Below, piece after piece: positions 26,616-34,652 of a DNA stretch of 64,000 bases (the stretch's first letter is position 1; each line of letters starts with the position of its first letter). Location: assembly GCA_050260055.1 (NCBI GenBank), contig JBLNBO010000038.1, positions 3,860-67,859 of the forward strand. The letters run 5' to 3'. This stretch comes from JBLMYQ01 sp050260055 (GTDB lineage: Bacteria; Bacillota; Clostridia; Acetivibrionales; UBA4821). A program made the translations under genes and the position numbers. The notes beneath the pieces are model-generated. The model was not told where the DNA came from. It did no database searches and worked only from the letters and a program-made list of their open reading frames with translations.

Positions 26616-26670
26616 CGCAGAAGTTACTCATGGGAAGACAATGAAATAAATACAACCATTTAGCTAGTAA

Positions 26671-26702
26671 ATAGGATTATATTCCCTCGAATATAATCCT
26701 AT
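26671..26702. other. Perfect 14-bp hairpin upstream of the structured RNA
   Basis: ATAGGATTATATTC and GAATATAATCCTAT around a CCTC loop. There is no T run after it on the plus strand, so it is a poor terminator for the stress gene. The TATAAT inside the second arm could also serve as a -10 element. Confidence 0.55.
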
Positions 26703-26724
26703 CTTAAGGACAAAATAATCTCAT

Positions 26725-27170
26725 AAGGGTTCATAGTGGTTGAGCCAAGGGTATTATAGGGTCTTCCGGGCTCTATACTATCCGGTCAAAGGTCCGTACA
26801 TGGTCTACGTGGCTGTGTATTGGCCGGCGAGCAGAGCATTATGTGTCTCCCAAGGCTTTATATATGCGCTTATTGGTGTATATATGAGGTCGAAAGGGAT
26901 GTATAATGTTCGAGCTAAGATTGTCGTTAGTTCCGCAGGTTTTTATTCCTTTAGCCCTGCCTAACTCCAAGAGTTATGGTAACTAAGGTTAATTGAACTG
27001 GAGGTTGTGTGCAGCCCGCTTTGCCGGTTGCATGCAGCTTCTAAGGTACTCTCGGCAGTCGAGTAAAGGTTAGTATGGGTTTTGATATGCTCGCGTACAG
27101 CCGAAAGGTTGTATGTGGGTACGCAGAGATTCATATTAGCTGTAGCGTAGATCACTATGGGCTCTTATTT
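26725..27170 (+). ncRNA. Large structured non-coding RNA candidate, family not identified
   Basis: About 440 nt that are GC-richer than the surroundings and full of strong local helices. Visible pairings are 26755-26777 (9 bp), CCGGTC 26782-26787 with GGCCGG 26822-26827, a stem around 26860-26885, TAACTC/GAGTTA, 27007-27035 (10 bp), CTCG/CGAG 27051-27063 and 27094-27115 (9 bp closed by a GAAA tetraloop). The ends also pair: CATAGTG (26732-26738) with CACTATG (27153-27159), and GAGCC (26742-26746) with GGCTC (27160-27164), two helices that cross and so imply a pseudoknot or alternatives. TTATTTTATTTTTT follows directly. Hallmarks of RNase P RNA, tmRNA and group I or II introns are absent. Strand is inferred from the 3' T tract. 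Confidence 0.72.
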
Positions 27171-27173
27171 TAT

Positions 27174-27202
27174 TTTTTCCATTCTATAAAATATGGTATA
27201 AT
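27174..27202 (+). promoter_or_regulatory. Probable pssA promoter
   Basis: A perfect TATAAT at 27197-27202 in an AT-rich stretch, 45 nt before the pssA start. The -35 region is poor (T-rich). It lies just after the structured RNA, which suggests pssA is transcribed separately from it. Confidence 0.45.
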
Positions 27203-27246
27203 ATTCTTGTTTGCATTAATAAGCTATACTGCAAAGGAGGATTTTT

Positions 27247-27744
27247 ATGCAATCTCCTATAGGTTTTTTATTAGTTCAACTTATTACCTTCACTAATCTT
27301 GCTCTTGGTGTTCTCTCTATATTATCCTCAGACATGAAATTAGCTGCAATCTTTATTCTTGCAGCAGCTTTAGTAGATAGAATGGATGGGAAAATTGCTA
27401 GAAGGCTGAAATCTGAAAGCGAACTCGGAAAAGAGCTTGATTCACTTTCAGATTTAGTTTCGTTTGGTATTGCTCCTTGTGTAATAATCTGGAAAACAAG
27501 TCTCAACATAATGGGCTTTTGGGGGTATATGTTAATATTGCTTTTTGTTATTGCCGGTACCTTTAGACTTGCAAGATTTAATACACAGAATATGACCGGA
27601 AGCTTTTTGGGAATGCCTATTACAATTGCCGGTTCCGCAATAGCTTTATTAACAATTTTTACAGACAATTCTATAGTATTATCTATTCTTATAGTTATTC
27701 TTGCATTTCTTATGGTTAGTAAAATTAAGTTTAAAAAGATTTAA
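27247..27744 (+). CDS. pssA: CDP-diacylglycerol-serine O-phosphatidyltransferase
   Basis: A 165-residue membrane enzyme that makes phosphatidylserine, the precursor of phosphatidylethanolamine. The CDP-alcohol phosphotransferase motif is intact: MDGKIARRL, then GKELDSLSDLVSFGIAP (D-G-x2-A-R-x8-G-x3-D-x3-D). About five hydrophobic segments, length typical of the Bacillus-type enzyme (about 175). Strong AAAGGAGG. No psd gene follows, unlike the common pssA-psd arrangement. Confidence 0.92.
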   Translation: MQSPIGFLLVQLITFTNLALGVLSILSSDMKLAAIFILAAALVDRMDGKIARRLKSESELGKELDSLSDLVSFGIAPCVIIWKTSLNIMGFWGYMLILLFVIAGTFRLARFNTQNMTGSFLGMPITIAGSAIALLTIFTDNSIVLSILIVILAFLMVSKIKFKKI

Positions 27745-27792
27745 ATAAATAAAAAATATGCTGCCTGACGGCAGCATATTTTTTATTTATTT
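27743..27792. terminator. Bidirectional terminator after pssA
   Basis: Perfect 23-bp stem with a TGAC loop and A/T tails on both sides, serving pssA on the plus strand and the micro-ORF on the minus strand. The stop codon of each gene touches or lies within it. Confidence 0.9.
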
Positions 27793-27870
27793 CTTCTTAC
27801 CATCTTTTTTGCCTGTATCTTTTTTACTATCACCTTTTTTAGAACCGCATCCGCAACCGCATCCGCCCAT
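27787..27870 (-). CDS. 27-residue Gly-Cys/Lys micro-protein
   Basis: Short frame with an excellent ribosome binding site (AAAAGGAGGTGG, 6 nt before the ATG). The product starts MGGCGCGCGS and continues as a Lys/Gly/Asp-rich tail ending KKDGKKK. The three alternating Cys residues could bind a metal or be modified, and the tail is strongly basic. Its stop lies in the outer arm of the terminator. I recognise no family; the precise ribosome binding site and position make it worth calling. Confidence 0.55.
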   Translation of the reverse strand: MGGCGCGCGSKKGDSKKDTGKKDGKKK

Positions 27871-27992
27871 ATCTTCCACCTCCTTTTATTTGAAAGCTGC
27901 ATACAACAGCTTATATTTTCCGTATTTTTTTAAATTTCTAATTATAAATCTTTTATATTCTATTCTATAATTATAATATATGCTGCTTTAAT

Positions 27993-28826
27993 TTACTCAA
28001 TAATTTTCATGCTAATATCCATTGCTTTTACCGAATGTGTCAGTGCACCAACTGATATTATATTCACTCCTGTTTCTGCAATACCACGGATAGTATCCAT
28101 AGAAACCCCGCCCGAAGCTTCAACTAAAGCTCTTCCATCAATTATTGCAACAGCTCTTTTCATATCTTCAGTATTCATATTATCAAGCATAATGATATCC
28201 GCGCCAAATTCAACCGCTTCTTTTACTTCATCCATATTTGAAACCTCGACCTCAACTTTTATGGTATGGGGAATCTTTCCCTTTACAGCATTCAAAGCTT
28301 TTTTTATCCCACCAGCAGCTTTTATATGATTATCCTTAATCAATACTCCGTCTGAAAGCGAATGTCTATGATTTGTACCTCCACCACATTCTACAGAATA
28401 TTTATCAATAAGTCTTAATCCCGGCGCTGTCTTCCTTGTGTCAGCAATCCTTGCTTTGGTACCTTTAATAATCTCGCAAAATTCATTAGTCAAGGTCGCA
28501 ATTCCAGACATTCTTTGCATAAAATTTAAAGCTGTTCTCTCCCCGAAAAGCAAGCTTCTTGTATTTCCTTCAATCTCTGCAGCAATATCTCCAGCTTTGA
28601 CTTCATCTCCATCCTCAAGCTTTTTTACAAAAATTACGTTGGCATCTATTATTTCGAAAACTCTTTTTGCAACATCCAACCCACATATTATTCCCTTTGA
28701 TTTAACTTTTACAACAGCCTTGCTGTTATTCTTTTTGGGAATTGTATAATCAGATGTAATATCAACATTTATAATATCTTCTTCGAGTGCAGTTTTTATT
28801 ATATTATCGAGAAGTAAATTATTCAT
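27993..28826 (-). CDS. nadC: Nicotinate-nucleotide pyrophosphorylase (carboxylating)
   Basis: A 277-residue enzyme converting quinolinate and PRPP to nicotinate mononucleotide with loss of CO2, the last step of de novo NAD precursor synthesis. Family motifs are RTALNFMQRMSGIAT, IADTRKTAPGLR, SVECGGGTNHR and ASGGVSMDTIRGIAETGV. The start overlaps the nadB stop by 8 nt, so the two are translationally coupled. Confidence 0.96.
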   Translation of the reverse strand: MNNLLLDNIIKTALEEDIINVDITSDYTIPKKNNSKAVVKVKSKGIICGLDVAKRVFEIIDANVIFVKKLEDGDEVKAGDIAAEIEGNTRSLLFGERTALNFMQRMSGIATLTNEFCEIIKGTKARIADTRKTAPGLRLIDKYSVECGGGTNHRHSLSDGVLIKDNHIKAAGGIKKALNAVKGKIPHTIKVEVEVSNMDEVKEAVEFGADIIMLDNMNTEDMKRAVAIIDGRALVEASGGVSMDTIRGIAETGVNIISVGALTHSVKAMDISMKIIE

Positions 28827-30420
28827 CTTGCCATCTCTCCTTTGAAACGATTATATTTTTCTTCCATTTTTCATCATCTGTTTGTGGAAAATCACTTCGA
28901 AAATGAGCCCCCCTGCTTTCTTCCCTCATTAAAGCTGTGTTTACAACTATCCATGAGGTTAAAACCATATTCTGCATTTCTATATGTTCATGTGTAATAT
29001 TTTCAATATTTAAAACTTCATCAAGATATTTTTTTATTATATTTCGTGCTGTCATGAGCCCTTCTTTTGTTCTTACTATTCCTGCATATTTGTCCATAGT
29101 TTTACGAATTTCTTCCATTATGCCTTCAACATCAATTGAAACATATTTTCTTGGAATATCGTATGTTTCTTCAAAATTAATTTTCTTTTTAGACACTATA
29201 AACTCAGATATCTGCTCTGCAATATTTCTCCCAAAAACCAATCCCTCAAGTAATGAATTGCTCGCAAGACGATTTGCCCCATGAATACCATTACATGCAG
29301 CTTCTCCGCATGAAAAGAACCCTTTTATTCCTGTTTTGCCAAAAGCATCTGTTTTTATTCCTCCCATACAATAATGTTCAGAAGGAGCAACAGGTATAAG
29401 CTGCTTTGACATGTCAATTCCGTATTCCAAACATTTTGCAAATATATTTGGGAACCTGGCTTTAAGATACTCCCGCTCTTTGAATGTTATATCAAGATAA
29501 ACATGATCCGAATTTGTTTTTTCCAATTCGCTAAATATGGCTCTTGAAACAATATCCCTCGGAGCAAGCTCAGCCATTGGGTGATATCCAGGCATAAATC
29601 TTTCTCCGTTTATATTTTTTAATATAGCCCCTTCGCCCCGCACAGCTTCTGATATTAGAAAGCTTTTATTCTTACGATGGAAAAGTACGGTTGGATGAAA
29701 TTGTACAAATTCCATATCCATTAATTCTGCACCCATACGGAATGCCATTCCAGCCCCGTCCCCTGTTGAAACCTCAGGGTTTGTGGTGCTTTTATATATT
29801 CGTCCATATCCCCCAGCAGCACAAATCACTACTGGAGCTTCTAATATTATTGGTTCTCCCTGATACATTGCCAATACTCCTGCGCAAGCATCTTCAACAG
29901 TTAGTATATCAATAACAGTAATCTTCTCAATTATATTAACATTGTTCTTTTTGTGAACCTCTTTAATAAGTATATCACAGACTTCTTTGCCAGTCGCATC
30001 TCCAACATGAACAATTCTGTCTTTGCTGTGAGCCGCTTCTCTTGAAAGGCTTAGATTTCCTTTGTTTTCTTTATCGAATCTTACACCATATGTACATAAT
30101 TGGTTTATGTTTGATTCAGCATTATTCACCAGGAATCTAACAATCTCTTCTCTGCAAAGTCCCGCCCCTGCCGCTATAGTATCTTGAAAATGAAGCTCAG
30201 GTGAATCACCCTTTCCAAGCGAAACTGCAATTCCACCTTGCGCAAGAACCGAATTGCTAATATTAATCTCTTCCTTTGTTATAATTGCAGTATTAATATT
30301 TTCAGGCAGGCAGAGAGATGTATATACACCAGCAATACCACTTCCGATAATGATGACATCAAAGGTTTCTTTCTTTAACTCTTTTGAATTGAAGTTTATA
30401 AGATAACGTGGGAGATTCAT
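28819..30420 (-). CDS. nadB: L-aspartate oxidase
   Basis: A FAD enzyme of about 533 residues oxidising aspartate to iminoaspartate for quinolinate synthesis; in anaerobes fumarate replaces oxygen as acceptor. It has the N-terminal dinucleotide fold VIIIGSGIAGVYTSL, SVLAQGGIAVS, EFVQFHPT, HYCMGGIKTD and the C-terminal helical domain. I start at 30420 (MNLPRYLINF), 7 nt after AAAGGAGAAAG; the frame extends 9 codons upstream through that site. Separated from nadA by about 400 nt of repeat. Confidence 0.95.
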   Translation of the reverse strand: MNLPRYLINFNSKELKKETFDVIIIGSGIAGVYTSLCLPENINTAIITKEEINISNSVLAQGGIAVSLGKGDSPELHFQDTIAAGAGLCREEIVRFLVNNAESNINQLCTYGVRFDKENKGNLSLSREAAHSKDRIVHVGDATGKEVCDILIKEVHKKNNVNIIEKITVIDILTVEDACAGVLAMYQGEPIILEAPVVICAAGGYGRIYKSTTNPEVSTGDGAGMAFRMGAELMDMEFVQFHPTVLFHRKNKSFLISEAVRGEGAILKNINGERFMPGYHPMAELAPRDIVSRAIFSELEKTNSDHVYLDITFKEREYLKARFPNIFAKCLEYGIDMSKQLIPVAPSEHYCMGGIKTDAFGKTGIKGFFSCGEAACNGIHGANRLASNSLLEGLVFGRNIAEQISEFIVSKKKINFEETYDIPRKYVSIDVEGIMEEIRKTMDKYAGIVRTKEGLMTARNIIKKYLDEVLNIENITHEHIEMQNMVLTSWIVVNTALMREESRGAHFRSDFPQTDDEKWKKNIIVSKERWQDE

Positions 30421-30474
30421 TATCTTTCTCCTTTCAGTAGATATCATTTATATATAATAGCAATGCAACTAAGC

Positions 30475-30715
30475 CGCTTTCCATTTGAACGGATGAGCTT
30501 AGAGATTCTATTCCGCAGGTGCGGACTGAAGCCGAAAAAATGGCAGGATGCCATTTTTAAGTTTAAGCAGCAAGGATGCTGCTGTTAAACTGACGGCGTA
30601 AAGTCAAAACAAGGAAGTAGAATCTCTTGTTTGGGAGTGGGGATGCAGAGGAGGAGATTCCAAAAGAGGAACCTTCGGTTACCTCTTTTGAGATATAACT
30701 TTAGAGCAACCCCAA
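30475..30715. repeat. Dispersed intergenic repeat R1, copy c, between nadA and nadB
   Basis: Most of the 402 nt between nadA and nadB. It contains hairpins at about 30535-30560 (AAAAATGGCA, GGA loop, TGCCATTTTT), about 30563-30592 (AGCAGCA/TGCTGCT) and 30661-30690 (CAAAAGAGG/CCTCTTTTG). 30478-30535 matches copy b and 30638-30712 matches copy a, both in reverse orientation. The rest of the gap is AT-rich and I see nothing else in it. Confidence 0.75.
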
Positions 30716-30822
30716 AATATTAAATTATTTATTGCATATACCACAAGTTTTGCACCAATTTTACTCGTTTAAAGCAATAATAAAAATTTTATTTGAAAAT
30801 GCAAAGACGCTTCTTTGCATTT

Positions 30823-31746
30823 TCAAGAATTCTGCAACATTCTATCTAAACAAATCTTAGCTTTAACTCTCACTTCTTCCGGAACCTCTATTGGATACTT
30901 CATGTCTCTCAATGCTTCATAGACACTCTTCAGTGATGTCTTCTTCATATTTGGGCAAATCAACCCCTGAGACATCAAATAGAATTCTTTGTCAGGATTC
31001 TGCTTCTTAAGACTTAAGAGAACACCCATTTCTGTTCCGATTATATATTTTTTTATTTCGCACTTATTTGCAAAATCAATAATCTGCTTTGTACTTCCAA
31101 CAAAGTCAGCCATTTCAACAACCTCTGGTTTGCATTCAGGATGTACTAATAGAAATGCATCGGGATGAATTTCCTTTATTTTTTTAACCTCTTCAGGCTT
31201 AATTCCATGATGCGTAACACAATACCCGTTCCAAAGAATGACTTCCTTCTCAGGAATCATATTTGCAACATACTGTCCAAGATTCTGGTCCGGCACAAAT
31301 ATAACCCTCTTTTGAGGAATAGATTTTAAGATTTGCAATGCATTTGATGATGTACAGCAGATATCGCTTTCTGCTTTAACTTCTGCTGATGAATTTATGT
31401 AACATACCACTGCAGCGTCTGGATATTCATCTTTCATTCTTTTCAGGGCCTCAGGTTCAGCCATATCCGCCATCGGGCACCCTGCATCCTTCTCCGGCAA
31501 AAGTACAATCTTCTCTGGCGAAAGAATCTTAGCACTCTCAGCCATAAACTTTACTCCGCAAAAAACAATAACATCAGCTGGATTATTAGCGCAGTATCTG
31601 CTTAATGCAAAAGAATCTCCAACTATATCAGCAATCTCCTGCACTTCATCAACCTGATAATTGTGAGCCACTATAACTGCATTTTTTTCTTTTTTGAGTT
31701 TTCTTATTTCTTCAACTAATTCTATATTATTAATTATTCGTATCAC
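30823..31746 (-). CDS. nadA: Quinolinate synthase
   Basis: A 307-residue 4Fe-4S enzyme condensing iminoaspartate with dihydroxyacetone phosphate to quinolinate. The three cluster cysteines are in the expected places: IVFCGVKFMAESAK, the Cys region after SDICCTSSNALQIL, and GLICPNMKKTSL. AHNYQVDEVQEIADIVGDS at the N-terminus is diagnostic. It heads the nadA-nadB-nadC order typical of Clostridia, here interrupted by repeat R1. No NAD-responsive riboswitch or NiaR-like operator was recognised. Confidence 0.96.
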   Translation of the reverse strand: MIRIINNIELVEEIRKLKKEKNAVIVAHNYQVDEVQEIADIVGDSFALSRYCANNPADVIVFCGVKFMAESAKILSPEKIVLLPEKDAGCPMADMAEPEALKRMKDEYPDAAVVCYINSSAEVKAESDICCTSSNALQILKSIPQKRVIFVPDQNLGQYVANMIPEKEVILWNGYCVTHHGIKPEEVKKIKEIHPDAFLLVHPECKPEVVEMADFVGSTKQIIDFANKCEIKKYIIGTEMGVLLSLKKQNPDKEFYLMSQGLICPNMKKTSLKSVYEALRDMKYPIEVPEEVRVKAKICLDRMLQNS

Positions 31747-31816
31747 TCTTTTCCTGTAAATTTTATGCCTTTTTTCAAGCCCAGTATATTATTTACAATA
31801 AGCTTTGTAAATGGCA

Positions 31817-31849
31817 AAAAAATCGGGGAATTATATTCCCCTATTTTAA
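31817..31849 (-). terminator. Terminator after the DUF2500 gene
   Basis: GGGGAAT/ATTCCCC stem with a short A/T extension, followed on the minus strand by GATTTTTTT. It lies between the DUF2500 stop and nadA. Confidence 0.8.
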
Positions 31850-31886
31850 AGTTTGATTTTTCTTTTTGCATCTGCTCCCAACAAAA

Positions 31887-32288
31887 CTATTGTCTCTTGA
31901 AGCCCAGATATATAATGCCTTGATAAGTAAGAATCCCAGCATCGCCTTCTGCAACTTTTCCAAATTCTTTTCCTTTAGTTCTAAACTCGATTCTATCTCC
32001 GTTTTCAAGCTCAAAAGTTAAATAGTAGTCAGTATAAACATGTGTATGAAAATGAGATGACCCTGATGAATCAAAGCCCCCAGCGCTAGAAACATTCTCT
32101 CTTTTTGCTACTACCTTTGCATTAACTGATAACACTGGCTGGGTTTTGCTATGTATCCATTCCCCCGCATTTTTCAGAATAATAAAAATCATTACACAGA
32201 GAACTAATATAAAAACTAATACGGCTAAAAAAAATATTCCTGATGAAACTAATCCCATAGAATTAAAAGCATTAAATTCAAATTGCAT
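31887..32288 (-). CDS. DUF2500 family membrane protein
   Basis: A 133-residue protein with one strong hydrophobic segment (about 15-40) and a C-terminal beta-rich domain. The sequence QPVLSVNAKVVAKRENVS, the Ser/Gly/His-rich SSGSSHFHTHVYTDYYLTFE and LENGDRIEFRTKGKEFG match the DUF2500 pattern. Function unknown. It follows the small gene upstream by about 19 nt and probably shares its transcript. Confidence 0.75.
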   Translation of the reverse strand: MQFEFNAFNSMGLVSSGIFFLAVLVFILVLCVMIFIILKNAGEWIHSKTQPVLSVNAKVVAKRENVSSAGGFDSSGSSHFHTHVYTDYYLTFELENGDRIEFRTKGKEFGKVAEGDAGILTYQGIIYLGFKRQ

Positions 32289-32307
32289 TTAAATTCTCCT
32301 TTGATTA

Positions 32308-32547
32308 TTATTCGTCTCGAATAAATTGGTCAAGAAAATAAATGGAACCTTTCTCAACCATGAAACCCTTTTTAAATTCACCAGTCTTAGAATCAAAGTG
32401 GTCACTGATATGGGCTTCATAAATTTTTTCTTCCTGTCCTGTGCCGAAATGCTGATATTTAAGCTTTCCTTCACCAATAAGTTTTATCCTTACCCCGATA
32501 GAAGTGCCTGAAATTCTATAAATCAGGGTGTTACCTTCAAGTAACAT
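32308..32547 (-). CDS. Small hypothetical protein
   Basis: A 79-residue soluble protein with an AGGAGGAGG ribosome binding site. Beta-rich and without signal peptide (NTLIYRISGTSIGVRIKLIG, KKGFMVEKGSIYFLDQFI). No family recognised. First gene of a two-gene unit with the DUF2500 protein. Confidence 0.6.
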   Translation of the reverse strand: MLLEGNTLIYRISGTSIGVRIKLIGEGKLKYQHFGTGQEEKIYEAHISDHFDSKTGEFKKGFMVEKGSIYFLDQFIRDE

Positions 32548-32769
32548 TAGTCCTCCTCCTTGCGGGAAAATGTACTCGTCCCTTTTATTTTTTATAATAA
32601 ACTTATTATTGTCCCATATTTTATCTTATTATTATACAATTCTCAATATTATTTTTAGGGTAAAGAGAATCATTATATAACAAAAAATGAGTTTAATATT
32701 GCTGCCCACTTTCAATTTTGGTTCTCCTGTGTTAGAATTCAGATTATTCTAAAATATAAAGGTGGAAAA

Positions 32770-33579
32770 ATGGCATATTCTAAAATTATTGATGTACATG
32801 CACATATCTTTCCTGAGGCAATTGCTGAAAAAGCTGTTAAAGCAATCAGCATGTTTTACTATAGTTCCCCAATGTCCGGTAACGGAACCGTTTCAGATTT
32901 AATAAACAGCGGAAGCAAGATTAATGTTTATAAATACGTTGTTCATTCTACTGCTACCAAACCGCAGCAGGTTACAGCAATCAATGATTTTATCAGCAGT
33001 GTGCAGTCTCAAAATGATTGTATTATAGGATTTGGAACTCTGCATCCAGATATGAGTGATGTCAACGCTGAAGTCGAAAGAATGACTTCTCTAGGCCTTA
33101 AGGGTATAAAACTTCATCCGGATTTTCAGAACTTCAATATAGACCAAGATAATATGCTCCCAATTTATAAGGCTATCGAAGGACGTTTTCCTTTAATAAT
33201 GCACATGGGAGATGAAAATAGAACCACTTCTCACCCGCAAAAGCTTGCCAAGATTTTAGAAATGTTCCCTAAAATGGTTGTTATTGCAGCCCACTTTGGA
33301 GGCTTTATGAGGTGGAATGAATCCATAGAATATCTCGTAGGTAAAAATGTTTATTTTGATACATCCAGTACCTTCTGGAAGTTGGATAAAAAAACAATTG
33401 TAGAAATGATTAGAAAACATGGAGTAGAAAAAATTCTTTTTGGCTCAGATTACCCTATGTGGGGCCATAAGGATGAATTAGAAAGATTTAAAGCGCTAGG
33501 CTTGTCCGAGGAGGAAGAAAAGCTGATTCTTTGGGAAAATGCATCAAAGCTCTTAAATATTGAAACAGCCCTTCAATAA
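32770..33579 (+). CDS. Amidohydrolase-family metal-dependent hydrolase
   Basis: A 269-residue TIM-barrel hydrolase of the amidohydrolase-2 (PF04909) group. Metal-binding residues are in DVHAHIFPE (N-terminal HxH), KLHPDFQ, IMHMGDE, AAHFGGF and the terminal FGSDYPMWG (Asp). Members include decarboxylases and lactonases; the substrate cannot be read here. The start follows AAAGGTGG. Next gene on the strand is an acyltransferase with its own leader. Confidence 0.85.
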   Translation: MAYSKIIDVHAHIFPEAIAEKAVKAISMFYYSSPMSGNGTVSDLINSGSKINVYKYVVHSTATKPQQVTAINDFISSVQSQNDCIIGFGTLHPDMSDVNAEVERMTSLGLKGIKLHPDFQNFNIDQDNMLPIYKAIEGRFPLIMHMGDENRTTSHPQKLAKILEMFPKMVVIAAHFGGFMRWNESIEYLVGKNVYFDTSSTFWKLDKKTIVEMIRKHGVEKILFGSDYPMWGHKDELERFKALGLSEEEEKLILWENASKLLNIETALQ

Positions 33580-33653
33580 TAATGCATCTCGCAGTGTTCC
33601 AAAATTTATGCTATAATTTCTAATATACATGATTCTATTCTGGGAGTATTCAA

Positions 33654-34421
33654 ATGATTAAAAAAGCTATTGGTTTTTTAATGAATAATCCAATTTCTTT
33701 TACCATACTAAATCTTCTTGTTTGCTGTTTTTATGCTGTGATCATTGGGATTTCGCTTATCCCTTCGGTAATATTAATGATTTTTGCCTCAAAAACTTTT
33801 CTCATTAATATTAACGGATTACCCAGCCTAATAAATATTGCTCTTTTTGCAGTCTGTATTGGCCTATCATTTTACGCTTTTTTGATTACTGGCCTTTTTG
33901 TATCAGGAGTAGTTCAGAGACTTTTGGTAACAGGCTTTAAAGAAGGAAAATATTCAACCGACTCTCCTCTGTTTTCAAGATGGCTTGTTTATTCAGGCCT
34001 GCATATTATCGTACTGAATGCAATCCTTCCTTTCATGTCCGGCTCACCATTCACAAAAATGTACTATAAAATCCTTGGATGTAAAATTGGCAAAAATGTG
34101 TTCATAAATACTGTTGGACTGCATGATGCCTATTTGCTTGAAATTGGGGATAATGTTGTAATAGGAGGAAAAGCTGATATTTCATGCCACATATTTGAAG
34201 GAGGCCACTTGACTCTTGGCAGGATAAAAATCGGAAACAATGTATTGATTGGAACAGAAGCATACCTTATGCCTGGGGTAACAATTGAGGAGCATTGCAA
34301 TATTGGAATGTATTCATATGTGCGGAAGAACAAAACTATTCCCAAAGGTTCAATGATTATGGCAATGCCGGGACTTCCAGCAAAGCAAATTGCAAAAATA
34401 GAAAAAGACAGTCGAGACTAA
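33654..34421 (+). CDS. Membrane protein with left-handed beta-helix acyltransferase domain
   Basis: A 255-residue protein. The N-terminal half (about 15-120) has three hydrophobic segments. From about 137 the hexapeptide-repeat beta-helix begins (ILGCKIGKNVFINTVGLHD, IGDNVVIGGKADI, IKIGNNVLIGTEAYLMPGVTI, IPKGSMIMAMPG), typical of acyl- or acetyltransferases that modify cell-surface glycans or lipids. Similar modules occur as the C-terminal part of non-ribosomal-peptide-linked Pls proteins. Donor and acceptor unknown. Confidence 0.78.
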   Translation: MIKKAIGFLMNNPISFTILNLLVCCFYAVIIGISLIPSVILMIFASKTFLININGLPSLINIALFAVCIGLSFYAFLITGLFVSGVVQRLLVTGFKEGKYSTDSPLFSRWLVYSGLHIIVLNAILPFMSGSPFTKMYYKILGCKIGKNVFINTVGLHDAYLLEIGDNVVIGGKADISCHIFEGGHLTLGRIKIGNNVLIGTEAYLMPGVTIEEHCNIGMYSYVRKNKTIPKGSMIMAMPGLPAKQIAKIEKDSRD

Positions 34422-34435
34422 TTTGACTGTCTTTT
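34403..34435 (+). terminator. Terminator after the acyltransferase gene
   Basis: 11-bp stem AAAAGACAGTC/GACTGTCTTTT followed by ATTTTTC. The stem starts inside the last codons of the gene. Confidence 0.85.
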
Positions 34436-34581
34436 ATTTTTCAATAAGTGTTATTCATCAATTAAATTCACTGTATTACTCTATACAATAGTAATAATAA
34501 ATTATGCTTTACTTTTCTAAATTTAGTATTATAATTATTTTTAGTCCAAAATAAAAATAATTATAATACTCTTAATTATAG

Positions 34582-34607
34582 TGCCTTCGGATTTTCAATC
34601 CGAGGCA
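34582..34607 (+). promoter_or_regulatory. Leader hairpin upstream of the first KimA-like gene
   Basis: TGCCTTCGGAT and ATCCGAGGCA stem, followed after 8 nt by TTTTT. Nearly the same hairpin precedes the second KimA-like gene (36623-36657). Possible attenuator. It is not the c-di-AMP (ydaO) aptamer. Confidence 0.5.
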
Positions 34608-34652
34608 TTAAATACTTTTTAAACAATATTGTACTTAGGGAGCGATACGTAA

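Noticed and set aside
26467..26655. 62-codon minus-strand frame containing MRSIRHTGEMPPMS
   Set aside because: Spans repeat R2 and overlaps the stress gene; reading frame probably incidental to the repeat.
26740..26964. 74-codon open frame inside the GC-rich interval
   Set aside because: Biased Tyr/Val composition, weak start context, and it coincides with strong RNA helices; better explained as a by-product of the structured RNA.
26725..27170. RNase P RNA, tmRNA or an intron
   Set aside because: The RNase P GAGGAAAGTCC core, a tmRNA tag frame with T-arm, and intron domain V or group I core sequences were not found.
34440..34652. c-di-AMP (ydaO) riboswitch upstream of the KimA-like gene
   Set aside because: Expected from Bacillus kimA, but the conserved ydaO aptamer blocks are absent; only a simple hairpin is present.
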